Assembly: GCA_900312665.1 (NCBI GenBank)
Contig: ONZQ02000015.1
Location: 806,001-870,000 of the forward strand
Length of the DNA: 64,000 bases
From: Cephalotrichum gorgonifer
Lineage: Eukaryota > Ascomycota > Sordariomycetes > Microascales > Microascaceae
Direction of reading: 5' to 3'
Positions 45,750 through 58,441 of the stretch are shown here, one piece after another (within the stretch, counting starts at the first letter, position 1; every line of letters begins with the position of its first letter). The translations under genes and the position numbers were made by a program. The notes below the pieces were generated by a model. It was not told where the DNA came from and did not search any database. It was given only the letters and a program-made list of their open reading frames with translations.

Positions 45750-46315
45750 GCGTATGGTGGCGATGGTTGTTGAGGTGTCCGGCTTGGATGTTTTGGCCTC
45801 GCGCAGGGATGGGCTGTTCTGTGAATGCTTCTTTTGTTCTTCTCTTTTTGCTGGGTGGCCGACCAGCGACACCCCCCATCAAAACGCAAACGTCCATGTA
45901 CTTAGGACATTCGACCATATGAAACTACGTCGGTGGGTCAGCCTCTCTCCAGGCGTTGTTGAACTCGTGGCTGAGGTACAGATAGCAGATATCTGTTTTG
46001 GAATACTCAACACAGGGTGCCTGCCGCACCTATAGTGACACATCATGCCTCTTGTTAAAAGATAGTGCCAAAAGTAGAGTACGTACCTGGAGCACCTTCG
46101 GATCGAGGCATGCGTAACACTTAACTGCACGGCTGCTCAACAAGTGACGTTGACTTTCCAACTTTCACGAGAATTCCCAGGGGCATTTGCTTTTGGTTTT
46201 ACCGATGACGTGCTCAGCGGCTAAGAGGATCCCGAGAGAATAGAGAGGAGAGTGGTCTATTATTCTCAGTCTACCTATTTGCTTTGCTTGTTTTCATCCT
46301 CCCCAGTAAACACCC
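45750..46315. other. Intergenic (convergent 3' ends)
   Basis: Lies between two genes that converge. No gene supported. Confidence 0.4.
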
Positions 46316-47746
46316 TCAAGAACGCCTGTCAAATCCCGGCGTCCAGAATACGTTCTCGGGATCCCAAAGATCCTTCACCCTCTTCTTCTCCGTAATCTTG
46401 GCTTCCGAGTACGACTCAGCCAAGTTAGCAGGGTGCCGCATAAAGTTCGCAAACCTCCTCAGCGGACCCGTCTCGCTCGCCCGAGCAATGGCGATCGCAT
46501 CGGGCAGATACGCGTCCACCGCCTCCGCCGATCCCTCCTCCCGGAACCAAATATCGTGATACACGATGCACCTCGCGTTGCGGCCCTCGAAGAACCCGAG
46601 GCGAGCCGCTTCGGAGACACCGCTGGCCTCCAGAGTGCTCGAGTCGAAGGCGTAGAAGACGACGGCGGAGCCGCCCGCTGTGGTATCCGGGAATTCTCTG
46701 CCGAGCTGTAGAAAGCGGGCGCACACGCTCTCGATGGTCGTGGCGCTGACGGGCTCTTTGAGGAGAGTCGCCTCGGACCGCTTGAGGCCGCCACGCAGCT
46801 CAGCCGGCTTTGTGCCGCTGTTGACGCCGTTCACGGGGATGAGCGCAGTCGTGGCCATCACGGCAGCGCCTACGACTTCCGGGTCGAGTAGGGCCGCCAG
46901 TGCCTTCTCTGCCTCAGCAGAGGGCCCGAAGTACGCCGCCATCAGCATAAGGACGGGGGCCCCTGGCGCTGGCGTGCCCGGCGGGCTCCTCGTGATGATC
47001 AGGTTCAGCGCGATGGGGCCGCGGACCGGTTGCAGCTTTGCAAATGTGCGCGCTGCGATACCGAATGCCGGCGGGGCGAAGAGGGTCATTCGAGACCAGA
47101 TCTTGTCGTCGTCCATGCGGAGCTCCGAGATGGGGTAGATGCGCACCGTCAGCGACGTGACGACCGCGAGACCGTGCCCCGCGCCCCGGAGGGCATGCCA
47201 CAGCGCGGCTTCGTCCCCCTCGCTATCCTGACCTAGGGTCAGCGTCTTCCCGGCCGCGGTGACGACGCGGGCGGATACGGCGTCGTCGATGAGGAAGCCC
47301 TTGACACTGTTGAAGGTGCTGCTGCCTCCGCCAAGGAAGGCCCCTACGAAACCGACGGTATTGGTGTTCGGCACGCTGGTGTAGTACCCGGTGGTGGTGA
47401 GGGCGTCGAGAACGGCGCCGGTGGTGACTCCACCTCCGATGGTCACTGTTTGCGCTTGCTCGTCGATGTGGATAGAGTTGAAGCTGCTCATGTCAACATA
47501 GAGAGTCTTGGGGGTGATAGGCACGGAGGCGAAATGTTTCCCCCCGGCGACTAGGATGCTAAGGTCGTGTTCCTTGGCGTAGGTAATGAGTGCGGCGATG
47601 TCGGCCTCGGTGTCGGGGACTGCAACTGCTGCCGGCAGGGAAATATAAGTGTTAGACCACCGGTCGAGGAGCGAGGCAGGGGTATCCTCGGGGCCCGGAA
47701 TCCGGAAGGTCGCCTTCGCGGATAGCTTGGGTTGGTCGGCCAACAT
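46316..47746 (-). CDS. PCMH-type FAD-linked oxidoreductase
   Basis: A single exon of 476 residues from the ATG at 47746 (an in-frame ATG at 47797 would add 17). The FAD-binding PCMH domain shows AVAVPDTEADIAALITYAKEH, then ILVAGGKHFAS, where the His corresponds to the usual covalent flavin attachment site, followed by VTIGGGVTTGAVLDAL and GAFLGGGSSTFNSVKG. The second bicovalent Cys of berberine-bridge-like enzymes is not seen. The C-terminal block DLWDPENVFWTPGF is the BBE-like ending. Many fungal members act on alcohols, sugars or secondary metabolites and are secreted; this one has no signal peptide, so it is probably intracellular. The neighbouring Zn2Cys6 regulator on the same strand could control it. 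Confidence 0.9.
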   Translation of the reverse strand: MLADQPKLSAKATFRIPGPEDTPASLLDRWSNTYISLPAAVAVPDTEADIAALITYAKEHDLSILVAGGKHFASVPITPKTLYVDMSSFNSIHIDEQAQTVTIGGGVTTGAVLDALTTTGYYTSVPNTNTVGFVGAFLGGGSSTFNSVKGFLIDDAVSARVVTAAGKTLTLGQDSEGDEAALWHALRGAGHGLAVVTSLTVRIYPISELRMDDDKIWSRMTLFAPPAFGIAARTFAKLQPVRGPIALNLIITRSPPGTPAPGAPVLMLMAAYFGPSAEAEKALAALLDPEVVGAAVMATTALIPVNGVNSGTKPAELRGGLKRSEATLLKEPVSATTIESVCARFLQLGREFPDTTAGGSAVVFYAFDSSTLEASGVSEAARLGFFEGRNARCIVYHDIWFREEGSAEAVDAYLPDAIAIARASETGPLRRFANFMRHPANLAESYSEAKITEKKRVKDLWDPENVFWTPGFDRRS

Positions 47747-48463
47747 GATGACGAACGAGAGACGAGAATGGGTGCTATGAATGTGATCGATGTCCAACCG
47801 GCGGCACTCTCTGTTCCGTATGGGTATCGCCTCTTTCTTCCTTGGCTAGATATGGAGAATAAGAAAGAGGGAGAGAGAAAAGATACGAAGTATATGGGAG
47901 CCGGACTTTAAGTATCCCCCGAAGCCAGAATCGACTGTGCAATCAAGTGGTACACCGCTCCCTTATCGGACCTGCTGTGTGGTAGCTCGCTTCGAAATCA
48001 CCGCGCCATCTTTTATGTGTTCGGCGATTGAGCCCTGGAGAGGCCGTGCTCACCCCTCTAGACCACCTACCAACCCTCGGCGCTCCGACTTTCGGTCGGC
48101 TGGTTTCTGCCATACTTCTCGGTTTTATTACCAATTCTAACTCAAGAACTTACCGTCCGCTGCTATTCAGTAAGCATTTCCCTCCGTACACGGGTGCTAG
48201 GGGCGGGATAGACGATCCATTCAGAGCTATCCTCCGCTTACTCATCGGAAGAAGTATCCCTAGAGCCAAGCGTCGCCGGTCCGCATGTTCCGCTCTCCGG
48301 TTGAGGTCAACATGTGTCAGTAGTCTACTATCTCGTCGCCAAACGTTCTGAACTTGGCCAAACACGCCTTTTTCTTACGTGGGACTATACATATTCTCTA
48401 CCGGGTATGCGTATCGCTCCATCTATCTTAAATCTTCTCAGTCCAGTATGATGTCTTTATAGA
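47747..48463. other. Intergenic
   Basis: Promoter of the FAD oxidoreductase gene and downstream of the Zn2Cys6 gene. No gene seen. Confidence 0.4.
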
Positions 48464-50544
48464 TTATATTCGTTTTTGGCGCGCGTTCGCCATCGCACAC
48501 TTGGCAAGCCGCACCAGCTCTAAGATAAACTCCTCGACTTGTCCTACACGGTCACGGTCTCCCGTATCCAACCTGTGCGTGCGCATTCCCTTAATCAGTC
48601 CCGGCACCTCCAGCAACAGCCGCGTGTCCCCTTCCGCCTGAGGGTTAAGCGGACTCAGTAGGATGTTGCAAAATATGGTGAGGCTGGCATATACCGGGTA
48701 GAGGACGAAAAACCTAAAACCTCAGCAAGGAACTTGGAAGGGGCTGTAGTATATGGAGAGAAGACTTACCAAAAGTCCCCGCAATTAAATACATGGGCGG
48801 CAGCAGATAGATTTACTATCGTGGACCGACTAGCCTGCAGAGCAAGTGCCTGACTCGAGGTAACCCTCGCGACCTGGTCCCCCTCGTCGCCTGCCCAGGC
48901 ACGGCAGCGTCCACCGGCACTGTGGATCAGAGCCAGGAGAAAGTAATACTCTAGATGTATAACTATAAGGTGGACCTTCTTCCCCTTGTTCCACGCTGAA
49001 TCTAGGTGGAGGCGATACGCGGGGGCGAGGGTGGGCCGGTGCAGGGGCGGGATCGCGGTCCGCCACGTTTCCAGCTCGTTGTCGAGCTCTCTGATGTCCC
49101 GGAGGAGCTCCGCGTCTGATTTGCGGAATGCTCTACGGCAGTATAGTGACCTGATTGCCTGGGACTTGATGATGCTCAGCCGCATGTCGCCGGGGAAATG
49201 GTCGCTGTCGTCCTTGACAGTATTGAAGTCGTCGATCTGCTTGTAGCCCTGAGGCAGACTTAAATCGCAGTGGTCGTCGTCGATTACGGGGGGGTAACCG
49301 GCTCGGAGGCAGATGTCTTTGTCGAACATGTAGCAGAGCCAGAATAACCTCCGGAGGTGATTGCTAGGAGGCATAGCCCCATCCTTTCCCGGCGTTGCTG
49401 GTTCCATGTGCGCGCCGAGCATCAGGGCGAAGCGGCACGCTATTGAAAGGAAGGTGGCCGCCGCCATTGTATTGCCCGAATAGAGATTATGCATGGCCTG
49501 CGTCCGAGTGTTAACAAGTTTTCGACCTAATCGAACTCACAAGACGGCAGGAGCTGGACGCTTACCAACATAGCGCATACTTGGACAGATTCGCAATGCG
49601 CTTCAGCCAGGACCTGAGGCATCAGATCCTGCGCCCTCGCCGCACATTGGTCGCCGTCGACAGACTGGTTCGAGTCGAGCTTCCCCTCCATATGTATCAG
49701 GACAGACAAGAACGACAGGACACACGCTTTTGCGCGGATGCCATCGAGAGATAGCGCATCCTCGCAGACGTCATACGCTCTATCGATGATATCTGTAAAC
49801 GAGGTGTCGTCGATGATGGGAAACACATGGCTCAGGGAGGATTGGAAGAAGACCCGGCGATACATCTCGACGATTGACCTATCAGGGAACTGCCAGGAAC
49901 CGTCAATGCGGGCCGAGCCCTGCTGGCCCTGTTCGGTTTGTTGCCATGGTGGTGGCGTCGTGTGTGCTTTTGGAAGTGCTGTAGCAGAACCGACACGGGC
50001 CCGGATCCACTCATAGCCTCGCTTGGAGAAGAACGGGATGCCGTTGGATGAACTTATACCACCAAGATGTAACCCGTCAAAGTAGAACCCCCCTAAACCG
50101 GTATCGGGTAGATACTTGGCCAGCTCTCCCGCAGACTGAATGGATCCCACGTCGGGCGAGGATGATTTGGGAAACGCCAGGCCCCTGGCCTTCTTAACTG
50201 GTGGGGTTTCATCAGTCCCAGACTGGCGGATGTACCCGCCGGTAGGATCCGGGTTTCTGTGGGAAAATACTGTAAATCACGGGCGTCTCGGCCACGCACC
50301 CGAGGGGCGCACCTACCTCGTCCGCTTTCTCCGGCCATAAGGGCGGTCAAAGGTGCACACGAGACCGTGGTGTTTGCACCAGTTGCATTGTGATGGAGCT
50401 GCATCACATTGGATCTAAGTACTCACAATTGGTTGGGAAAATGGATTTGGCTGGCTGGGACTGTAACCTTGGTTTGATACGCACCTTGCGCTTGTAGCAG
50501 GCGTCACACGCCCGCTCCTTGGCATCTGCGCGAGATTTGCTCAT
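48464..50544 (-). CDS. Zn2Cys6 fungal-specific transcription factor
   Basis: Exons 50485-50544, 50317-50414, 49566-50256, 48770-49497 and 48464-48713 give 608 residues. The first splice completes the binuclear zinc cluster: ACDACYKRK joined to IQCDAAPSQCNWCKHHGLVC, with six Cys in correct spacing, then a basic linker GRRKRTR. Without this splice the third Cys appears missing. The middle region (FPIIDDTSF, LSVLIHMEG, MAAATFLSIACRFALMLGAH, RRLFWLCYMFDKDICLRAGYPP) is the fungal_trans domain found in these regulators. The C-terminus was rebuilt from exon 5, encoding FFVLYPVYASLTIFCNILL and ending RQKRI. Targets are unknown; the promoter has CGG-type half sites that could be its own. Confidence 0.9.
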
Positions 50545-50645
50545 CTCGCCTAGCCAATCATAGGTGAAAAAGCAAAGGTCACTCACTATTCGAACAGTTT
50601 ACTACTCAGGAAGGCAGGCGTACGGAGGGGGGAGAAGCTTAAACC

Positions 50646-50724
50646 TTCCGTCGTTGACTCAGCGGAGCTTCGTCGAAGTCGTATATAAGGGTGCTAGAGA
50701 GTAAGTTCCGCTGACTAAGCGGAA
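50646..50724. promoter_or_regulatory. Paired CCG..CGG elements with Gcn4/Yap1-like cores
   Basis: TTCCGCTGACTAAGCGGAA (50706-50724) is a perfect inverted repeat with 7-bp arms and contains CCG-N9-CGG. Its centre read on the other strand is TTAGTCAGC, the form of a Yap1 response element. A related element, TTCCG...GACTCAGCGGA (50646-50665), contains TGACTCA, a Gcn4/AP-1 site. Both flank the TATA box of the Zn2Cys6 gene. Confidence 0.55.
50682..50688 (-). promoter_or_regulatory. TATA box of Zn2Cys6 gene
   Basis: TTATATA on the minus strand, about 140 bp upstream of the ATG at 50544. Confidence 0.5.
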
Positions 50725-53700
50725 GTTTTAACTCAAAAGAGCGGGATTTCGAGACTGCAAACTGCAGCTACGTATTAGCTAGTTATTTTGCGGAACTATG
50801 TAAATGGCTGATAAATCGTACTGGGCCGGATACAAGTTCTCCGGACTGAGCCACTGCCAAGAATGGGAGGTGACCCGTTCCAAATTATACTATAGACTTC
50901 AAGTGCTGGAGGTTGTAATCCAACGTGTGAACCAACTGGTTCTTGGTCATATAAGATTCCAGCTGCGCGTGGGACGGATAATCAATCTTTATTAGTCAGA
51001 GAGCCAAGGGCGCCCAGGTCAAGAAAAACCTGGATTGGTTTGTGGTTTAGAGAGAAGTTACTATTATCTGCACTACTGTATTAATATATCCGCTTTCTCA
51101 GGCGCAGCTTGGTTTATCTCTAGTATTATTAGCAGACCGCGGAAAATCCCCGCATGCTCACACTTAGCAAGAAAATATAAATCTTCTCCCTCCCACCTGT
51201 CTAAGCTACCTAAACCAAAGTACCGACGAAGGTGCCCGAAAGCGGCAGGTCCATATAAGCACACCACCATTCCAAATCCCTCGCCCCGTCCATCCCATCT
51301 TAACGGACCTATTCAATATTATACATTTCCGCCATCTGTCCGTGCATCACATCATCGGGTCCCATTCATTCTTGCCTCTATCGTCATCCCTATCTAAGTC
51401 CCCATGGAGGGCGTACTCACAACTGACCCTGTCCTTGTTCTCTCCATCCCATCATCACTCACTCCATCACAGTACCCAATGTGTATGTCGCTTATACGAG
51501 GGCCGGGTCCCGTTCCGAGCCACCCGAGCCGAGCTCTGAGCGAGGTTTCATCGATGGCGTTGTCACTGTTTGTCACTGCACCCGCCCTCACGACCCCACT
51601 ATGCGTGGTGGGAGTAGGATTCTTCGGACGATTTATCATGTAGATACCGTTGAGACATTGGGCGTCCTGATAAGCTTATATTTATTTCCCTTCTTCGGTA
51701 GTAGCCCCACACTCCGTACGGCTACGTTACAAGCCAACTTTCGGCTCCTTTCAGTATGTAGTTTATTGGCTTGGGGGTGGCGATGTAGTCTCTATCTGCC
51801 CCACGTTTCTTGCATATTGATTTCGTCCTTCATACTCGAAACGCTTAATTTGTGCTTCCCGGGTTTTTCTTCTTTGTCTTCAATTTCAATGACGCTATAC
51901 CCGCGTGACACGGCGGTAGTAGTCCTCCTGATAAATCCATCCCGTGCGGGCCAGGCCAGGCCTCCTCGTCAGATGCACGGGTCAATAACGATAGGGCCAG
52001 CATAAATGAGGTGGATAGAGCCCCCCCCCTTTCTTAATCACCCAAGCCACCGACCGTACGCATGCAGAACACTACCGGCCGGGGGCACGAGCGGGAAGGA
52101 ACAGAGATGAGCGTCATGCTTCGCTTCCTGCCGCGAGGCCTTCCGGGTGCCGAGCGCACGCACCCTGCACGTCTGGCTCCGCCGCGGAGAATACTTTATT
52201 CCCGCCACGGCGGCTTACTGTTATTACGTAGCACTGAGGATGCGCCGCACTTTTGCAGATGCACCGTGCCCTCCGCTTGATAAGCTCCACCGGAAGGGGG
52301 ATCGGGGCACGAGGGGGAGGGTCGGACCTTGGAGCTCGGAGGATCCAGCTCAGTCGGAGGGTTTCGGGGCTCACTGGCGATTAAGGAAGGTGATATATGG
52401 CTTGGCGCGCGAGCGCTCGAGTCTCTCTGCGCCCCACCCCGTTGAGGTCCTCGGTCTTTTACGATTGCGCGGTCACGCACCCCGAGGTCGTCATCGCCAG
52501 ATGACCGTGATTTCTCCTACACCATCCATTCTATTCCATCGAAAGACGGACACGTCGGACGTCACGGACCCCCCCTCCCTACCCTCCCCCCACGAACTCG
52601 TCCCATAGCCACGCCGGATAAGAAAATAAGCATGCCCTGTTTTCCCGCTGTCAGACGGCTGTAACGTGTCCCCGGGACCAGGCGGAGAGGGTGGGAAACA
52701 ATATCCGACGGCATCCATTTCTCCTATCAGGTATAAATGGAAACAGAGGCACGGGAACGGGAAACGGGGAGAAGGGTGAGATACGGGGGGAAATCTGTAC
52801 GGACGTAAAGTATATAAATATAAATACTTGGCACCTCCCTAAATTGATTGCCATCCCACCTTCCCTTCCTCGAGAAATCCCTCCGCCACCCTAGAGGCAG
52901 GCTAGGAGTCTTCTCGCTTGTCCTTACTTGCATCTCATCACACGCAGAACCACATTTTCGAGCCAACTAAAAAAAACCCGCGCAAGCGAGAAATCCTGAA
53001 CTACCGGGTCATGCAGCGGGTACTTTATCTTTTTTAGATTAACCGACCACCCTATTCATCCCGTGTTCTATCGAGCATCGCCGCTGGCCTGCTTCCTTCC
53101 CCTCACGGGCAACAGTGGGCGTTTTTTGACTTGCATATTTCCTACACGAATGCGCAGCGAGTGAGCTTCCCGAGGAGAAACCCCCGCGCTCTGGGCGCAG
53201 AGCGGCCCCGGCCCCACTACCGCTCTTGGTATACGGGCACGGTGATGCAACTACGGGACAGGGGCCGGAAGGGTAGTAGTGCCGACGGGAGCGGTTGCAG
53301 CATAAAGAAAGAAAAAAAGGTTCCGTACAGATGGATGCTCCCCCTGCGCTACACACTACCGCGCGGAACCACACTAAGATAGAAGAGGCCTTATCCCGTT
53401 CATTGTCTTGTGGGGGGCACGGGGGAGGAAAGGGTGGGGGGGGGAGTAGGGCTGGTCCCGGGTTGCACGCTGTGGCACTTTCTTCATCCGGTAACCGACC
53501 GCCGGGCGCATCGGCCGAATCAGGGGCTGGATGGCCCGGGTTGCATACGAGTCCCGCGCGTGCGCTGCTCCCGTGGTTGCAATGTCAAATGGCAGGCCAA
53601 AAGTTGCCCAAAAGCACGAACACCCGTGCCAGTTATTTCGAGCTCCTTTCGTCATCTCTGGCTTATGGCCGGATCCCCCCACCTATCCGAGATCCACCTT

Positions 53701-54367
53701 CCCGGTCCATCGAAGAGCCTTGGACGCCTCATCCTTGAGTGGGGGGTGTGGAGAGGGCGGAGGAGGAAGGGGGGGGCCTCCTGACAGCCACGCCCCACCG
53801 CCTGGTCAGTAAGGCACGGCGGCAGAAGGAACGCGGTTGGATTCGAGAAAAGGGGGTATCCAATCGGATTGGGAGGGTTGGTTGGATGGGAGGGTGGGGA
53901 GCAAGTGCAAGGCAATGCAGACTAAAAGCGAAGATGCAGGCCGATAGCGAGCATGCGGGAAGATAGGCACCTTCTTCTTCTTCTCGAAGCCGGCACTCCA
54001 TCTCACACTTTCCTCTAGGGGGGAGCACCGCCGGTGTCGTCATGGGACTTTGCGCTCAGGGCGAGCGGGGGCCGGATTGGGAAGCTTCGAGATGTATTGC
54101 ATCAGTCATGTCGCATATTCCGTTCGGGATGGGACCATTGTAGGAAGACGCCAGGGTATGGGATGGGGCGATAGGGTGCCACATTGAAGGATGACCTGCG
54201 GATAGACAATATTCCTAAGCCTTCGTTGCCTCGACTGCCCCACCACCCGAAAGACCAATCCCGCGGGATGGGGAGCACGGCCGAGAGAAAGCAAGGATAA
54301 TGGTGTTTAGTTCTCAAAGGAGAAGGTGTTCACCTCCTCGCCAGTGCTCCGGACCAGGAATCTGGGA
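50725..54367. other. Gene-poor region, about 3.6 kb
   Basis: Many short open frames on both strands, none with motif, good start context or matching splice sites. Several homopolymer G/C tracts (near 52020 and 53415). I see no transposon ends or tandem arrays. Confidence 0.45.
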
Positions 54368-54375
54368 TATAAAAA
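54368..54375 (+). promoter_or_regulatory. TATA box of subtilisin-like protease gene
   Basis: TATAAAAA, about 150 bp upstream of the start codon at 54520. Confidence 0.6.
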
Positions 54376-54519
54376 GGGACGAGATATCCCACTCTCATCG
54401 TCCGAGCTCCTTGATCATCACCATCAAGGCATCAAGCTTCTTCACAGCCTACTCAAAGATCATCGGATTCATACCAACTACCCGAACCTGTTCCTCCTAG
54501 GTAAATCCTGCCGCCCACC

Positions 54520-55958
54520 ATGATGAACATCAAGGCCATCGCCCTCCTCCTCGGAGCGCTCCTTGCTCCCGCCGCCGCGGCCCCTGCTGCTGCATCTGCC
54601 AGGGAGGTTGTCGCGGAGAAGTACATCGTCACGCTCAAGAGCAACCTCGTCTCGCCCCAGGTCGAGTCGCACGTCTCCTGGGTGAAGAACGTGGCCAAGC
54701 GGGACCTCGAGGGGAGGCGCTCCGTCGGCGTGGAGAAGGTGTGGAGCAAGAACTTCAAGGGGTATTCCGGCGTGTTCGACGCGCAGACTGTCGAGGACAT
54801 CCGCGCCAGCGATGAGGTAAGATGACTACACACTATACACCGCACACTATACCCTCCATCATCTATCCTGTAGCCTGCACTATGCCCCCGTCCAAGTCGC
54901 ATCTATCTCTCCTGCGCAAGTCAGGAGAAGAGGGAAATGATCAAGCCCCCATGTTCTTGGACACCCAGTGCTAACCCCGCCACAGGTCCTCGCGGTCGAG
55001 CCCGTCGCTGTCTGGGAGCTGTATGACACCGTGACCCAGGAGGACGCCCCCTGGGGTCTCGGCAGCATCTCGCACCGCACCCCCAGCCACACCGACTACC
55101 TCTACGACTCGTCCGCCGGCGAGGGCACCTACGCCTACATCGTCGACACCGGCGTACTCGCGGAGCACGTGTCGCTCGAGGGCCGTGCCTCGCTGGGGTA
55201 CAACGCCTACCCCGGCGCCCCGGACGCCGACAGGAACGGCCACGGGACGCACGTCGCCGGAACCATCGCCTCCAAGGACTACGGCGTCGCTAAGAAGGCC
55301 ACAGTTGTTGCCGTCAAGGTGTTCGACACCGGCTCGGTGAGTCCTAGCCCTCGTTTCCCGCTATTCTCCACCTATACCCCAGAAAACTAACCGGTGAAAA
55401 CTTCTATAGTCCACCACGGAGATCGTCCTCGACGGCTTCGAGTGGGCCGTCAACAACATCACCGCCACGCCCGGCCGCGCTGCCGTCTCCGTGATCTCCA
55501 TGTCCCTCGGCGGGCCCGTCTCCACCGCCTTTAACGCCGCCGTGCAGGCCGCCTACGACGCTGGTATCCTCTCCGTCGTGGCGGCGGGCAACAGCAACGC
55601 CGATGCGGCGAACTACTCGCCCGCCTCTGCGCCGTCGGCCATCACCGTCGGGGCCACGACCATCACAAACGCGAGGGCGAGCTTCAGCAACTACGGGACC
55701 CTGGTGGACGTGTTCGCGCCCGGCCAGAACGTCCTCAGCGCGTGGATCGGGAGCAACACGGCCACGAACACCATCTCCGGCACCTCGATGGCCACGCCCC
55801 ACGTCTCCGGGCTGGTGCTGTACCTCAAGGCTCTCGAGGGGCTCGCCAGCCCCGGGAGCGTCACGGAGAGGATCCTGCAGTTGGCGACGAGCGGTGTGGT
55901 CACTTCGCCTGGGACTGGGAGCCCGAACCTGCTTGCGTTCAACGGCATTTCTGAGTAG
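54520..55958 (+). CDS. Secreted subtilisin-like serine protease (S8, proteinase K type)
   Basis: Exons 54520-54816, 54986-55336 and 55410-55958 give 398 residues, typical for secreted fungal proteinase K-like enzymes. A signal peptide (IALLLGALLAPAAAA) is followed by an inhibitor_I9 propeptide (EKYIVTLKSN ... FKGYSGVFDAQTVEDI), which folds the enzyme and is then cleaved. The catalytic triad is complete: Asp in YIVDTGV (about 153), His in NGHGTHVAGT (about 185) and Ser in SGTSMATPH (about 342), with the oxyanion Asn in AAGNSNADA. The PWGLGSISH sequence marks the start of the mature enzyme. It degrades extracellular protein. A second ATG directly follows the first (54523). Confidence 0.96.
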
Positions 55959-58441
55959 ACGAGGCCCACGCTGGGTCTGGTGGATGCTTGGGACTAGAGA
56001 GGTATGAGATCTGGATTGCGCAGATGAGCTCCTAGAGTCTAGTGATTGGTGCAGGATTTGGGCAGTTTTCTCAGATTGGATTTATGCGCAGATGGGGCTT
56101 TGGGGTTTCGGATATAGGGACAGGTGCTAGCAGGAGACTGGTTGTTTGTTTCAAGCCATAATATACTTACAGCTTGGATCTCGACTTACATCCCGCGGAC
56201 GCGCACAAGACCAGCAACCAACCATAGTCCAACTGAGCCAGAGAGGAGTAACTAGACATCTAATCTGAGACGTATAGGATGTTATGTGAACCAAGTAGCC
56301 CCTGAGTTGCTCGTCAACTAATTCCATAGTATACGTCAACTTGAAAGTCAACTAACAGCCAACACACAACGGGCGTTGGCTACTATAGGAAGGTCGCGGT
56401 AGATCACAACCAAGGCCTATTACGTGCTGGTGATCCTCGTGATGGTATCAAAAGAACACATGAACCATGCCCGTTCCACTATCTATGTCGGGGATCGTGG
56501 AAACCCCGTAGCCCATCCGGATTAAGGTTTACATTCTCGGTTCAGCGCTACGAAGCCGGGTCAAAATAGTCAGGCATTCTCATAGCTGGTTTTGGTGTCC
56601 TGACATTCCCAACTGTGAACGTCATTGCTTAGGAGTGGTACCACACTCCTAGGTGCACCTAGGGAGCGGGTTGTGTAAGTTTCCCGTCTCGACAATGGCA
56701 AACTACTACCGACCAAGGACGAGCTTCGAAACAGGTCCAAATATGAAAATTTATAGCGGAACCTAGTTTCACACAGGGCGGTGGGCATACTCACGCGAGC
56801 AGCATGGTGACGGAATTAAGGAGCTTGGAAAGGTTGAAGAGTAGTGTAGTGTAGAGCCTGACCTCTGTACCTCTGGATCTGGAGGACGGAAAGAGCTGCC
56901 TAGATGGGTTTCTTTCAGGATTTGTATAAAGGATTAGACAGGCAATGTGACGCAGTTTGCTCTTCTTACGGGTGCTAGTCTCGAAGACAGGGTGAGAAGC
57001 TGAGCTGTACAAGTATTCCATGTATTCTCTCAACCTGGCCATCTTAACAATGCTGCCAAGGAAGGAAGGAGCTTAACCCTGGCACGCATTGGCCGAGCTC
57101 TAAGACCCGGGTGTGGTCATCACATCTGTCAGACCCCGCTTACACCCTACACCGCTATTGTGCATGCATGCAAGGACCACCTCGCCCCTTTCAGCCCTCG
57201 TATATAGTCCGTAATCTACACGCGAAGCTGAAAAGGACTTGCAGCAAGCTGAGAGCTGTAGACCGATATTTGAGATATCGAATCGCGCATGGCCTTTTCC
57301 GTTTCCCCATCCCATCGGCCGTCGGAACAGCCAAATGATCGATCGCTAATATTATCCCACCCCGCCCAAGCCAAACCTAAAAAGTCGCACCACCCCCACG
57401 CTTGTTTCAATCCTCACTGTGGAGCGCCGACGACGTAATATCCTTGTGGCGCTAGAAAATACAGCCGATGTGGCCGAAGCCACGTGCTTTGGGCGGCCTG
57501 ATAGTCCTGCTGATGTAAGACCCCGAGACCAAGGCACAGTGTGCGACAACGAGTCCTAGACAAAACCTCCCCCATGTTCCATGTGGATGGCCACTGAAGA
57601 GACAGCTTTGTTACAGGCAAGGTCAATCCTAACCTTAGCGTGGACGGTTTCGTCTCGGCTGCGTCCGCCCACTGCTTCTATTATTATCCCCCTGTAGCTT
57701 TGGGGCGCTAAGAGATATCAAAGCACAGTGGAAATAAAATTACTGTAATTAGCACAAGCACTCCAGAAACTCTTTCTACCCTGGCAGGCCCAGGTCTAGG
57801 CTGCGAGTACATGCCTCTCAGCCCAATCTTTGCCCAAAGCCTCCACAAAGGGGAAATCTCCGTTCACATCCTTCGCCCTTTTACCATTTGGATTCTCCAC
57901 AGGCCCCAGCCAACCCTTCCCTTCCACCAACGCCCGCCCTGTGATGTGATTTCGGGTCCTGATTCTCCCTAGCCCGCCCTTTTTTTCCCACCTTTCTTGA
58001 ATTCTATTCGTCGTCGCTCCCTCTTTTGCCCTTGCCATTCCCCCCGCGATTTCCATCCTCGCTCGCGACCGGGCGATACCTACCTTATATTACCGACGAG
58101 CGGAATACGCAACATTCCCCCCCTTCGCAAATACGCGCAGGCTTCTCCGAATATCGGGCAGCGCTAGGCTCTCAGACAGACGATACACAGGCCTCCCTGT
58201 CGCTCTGGACGACGGACGACTCGACCAGACCACAGCGATAGCCCCGAAGCCCGACCGCAACAGGGGAAACCCCGCCGGATCCTCCGCATTACGAATCCGA
58301 CCTAGGTCGCACGCTGGATGCTGAGCACGACAGTCCGCTTCCCTCACCAAACCTGCGACACGCCCCCAACCCGACCCCGTCGCCTCACCCTGTCCAGCTC
58401 CCCCAGAGCCGTGACATAGGGCACCCGCATTCCCACCCAAC
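55959..58441. other. Intergenic, long leader side of SAPS gene
   Basis: About 2.5 kb without a supported gene. The last 500 bp are strongly C/T-rich, as in leaders of constitutively expressed fungal genes, and probably belong to the 5' UTR and promoter of the gene at 58442. Confidence 0.45.

Noticed and set aside
50404..50586. Zn2Cys6 domain apparently missing its third cysteine
   Set aside because: Reading through the first intron gives that impression; splicing 50485 to 50414 restores all six cysteines.
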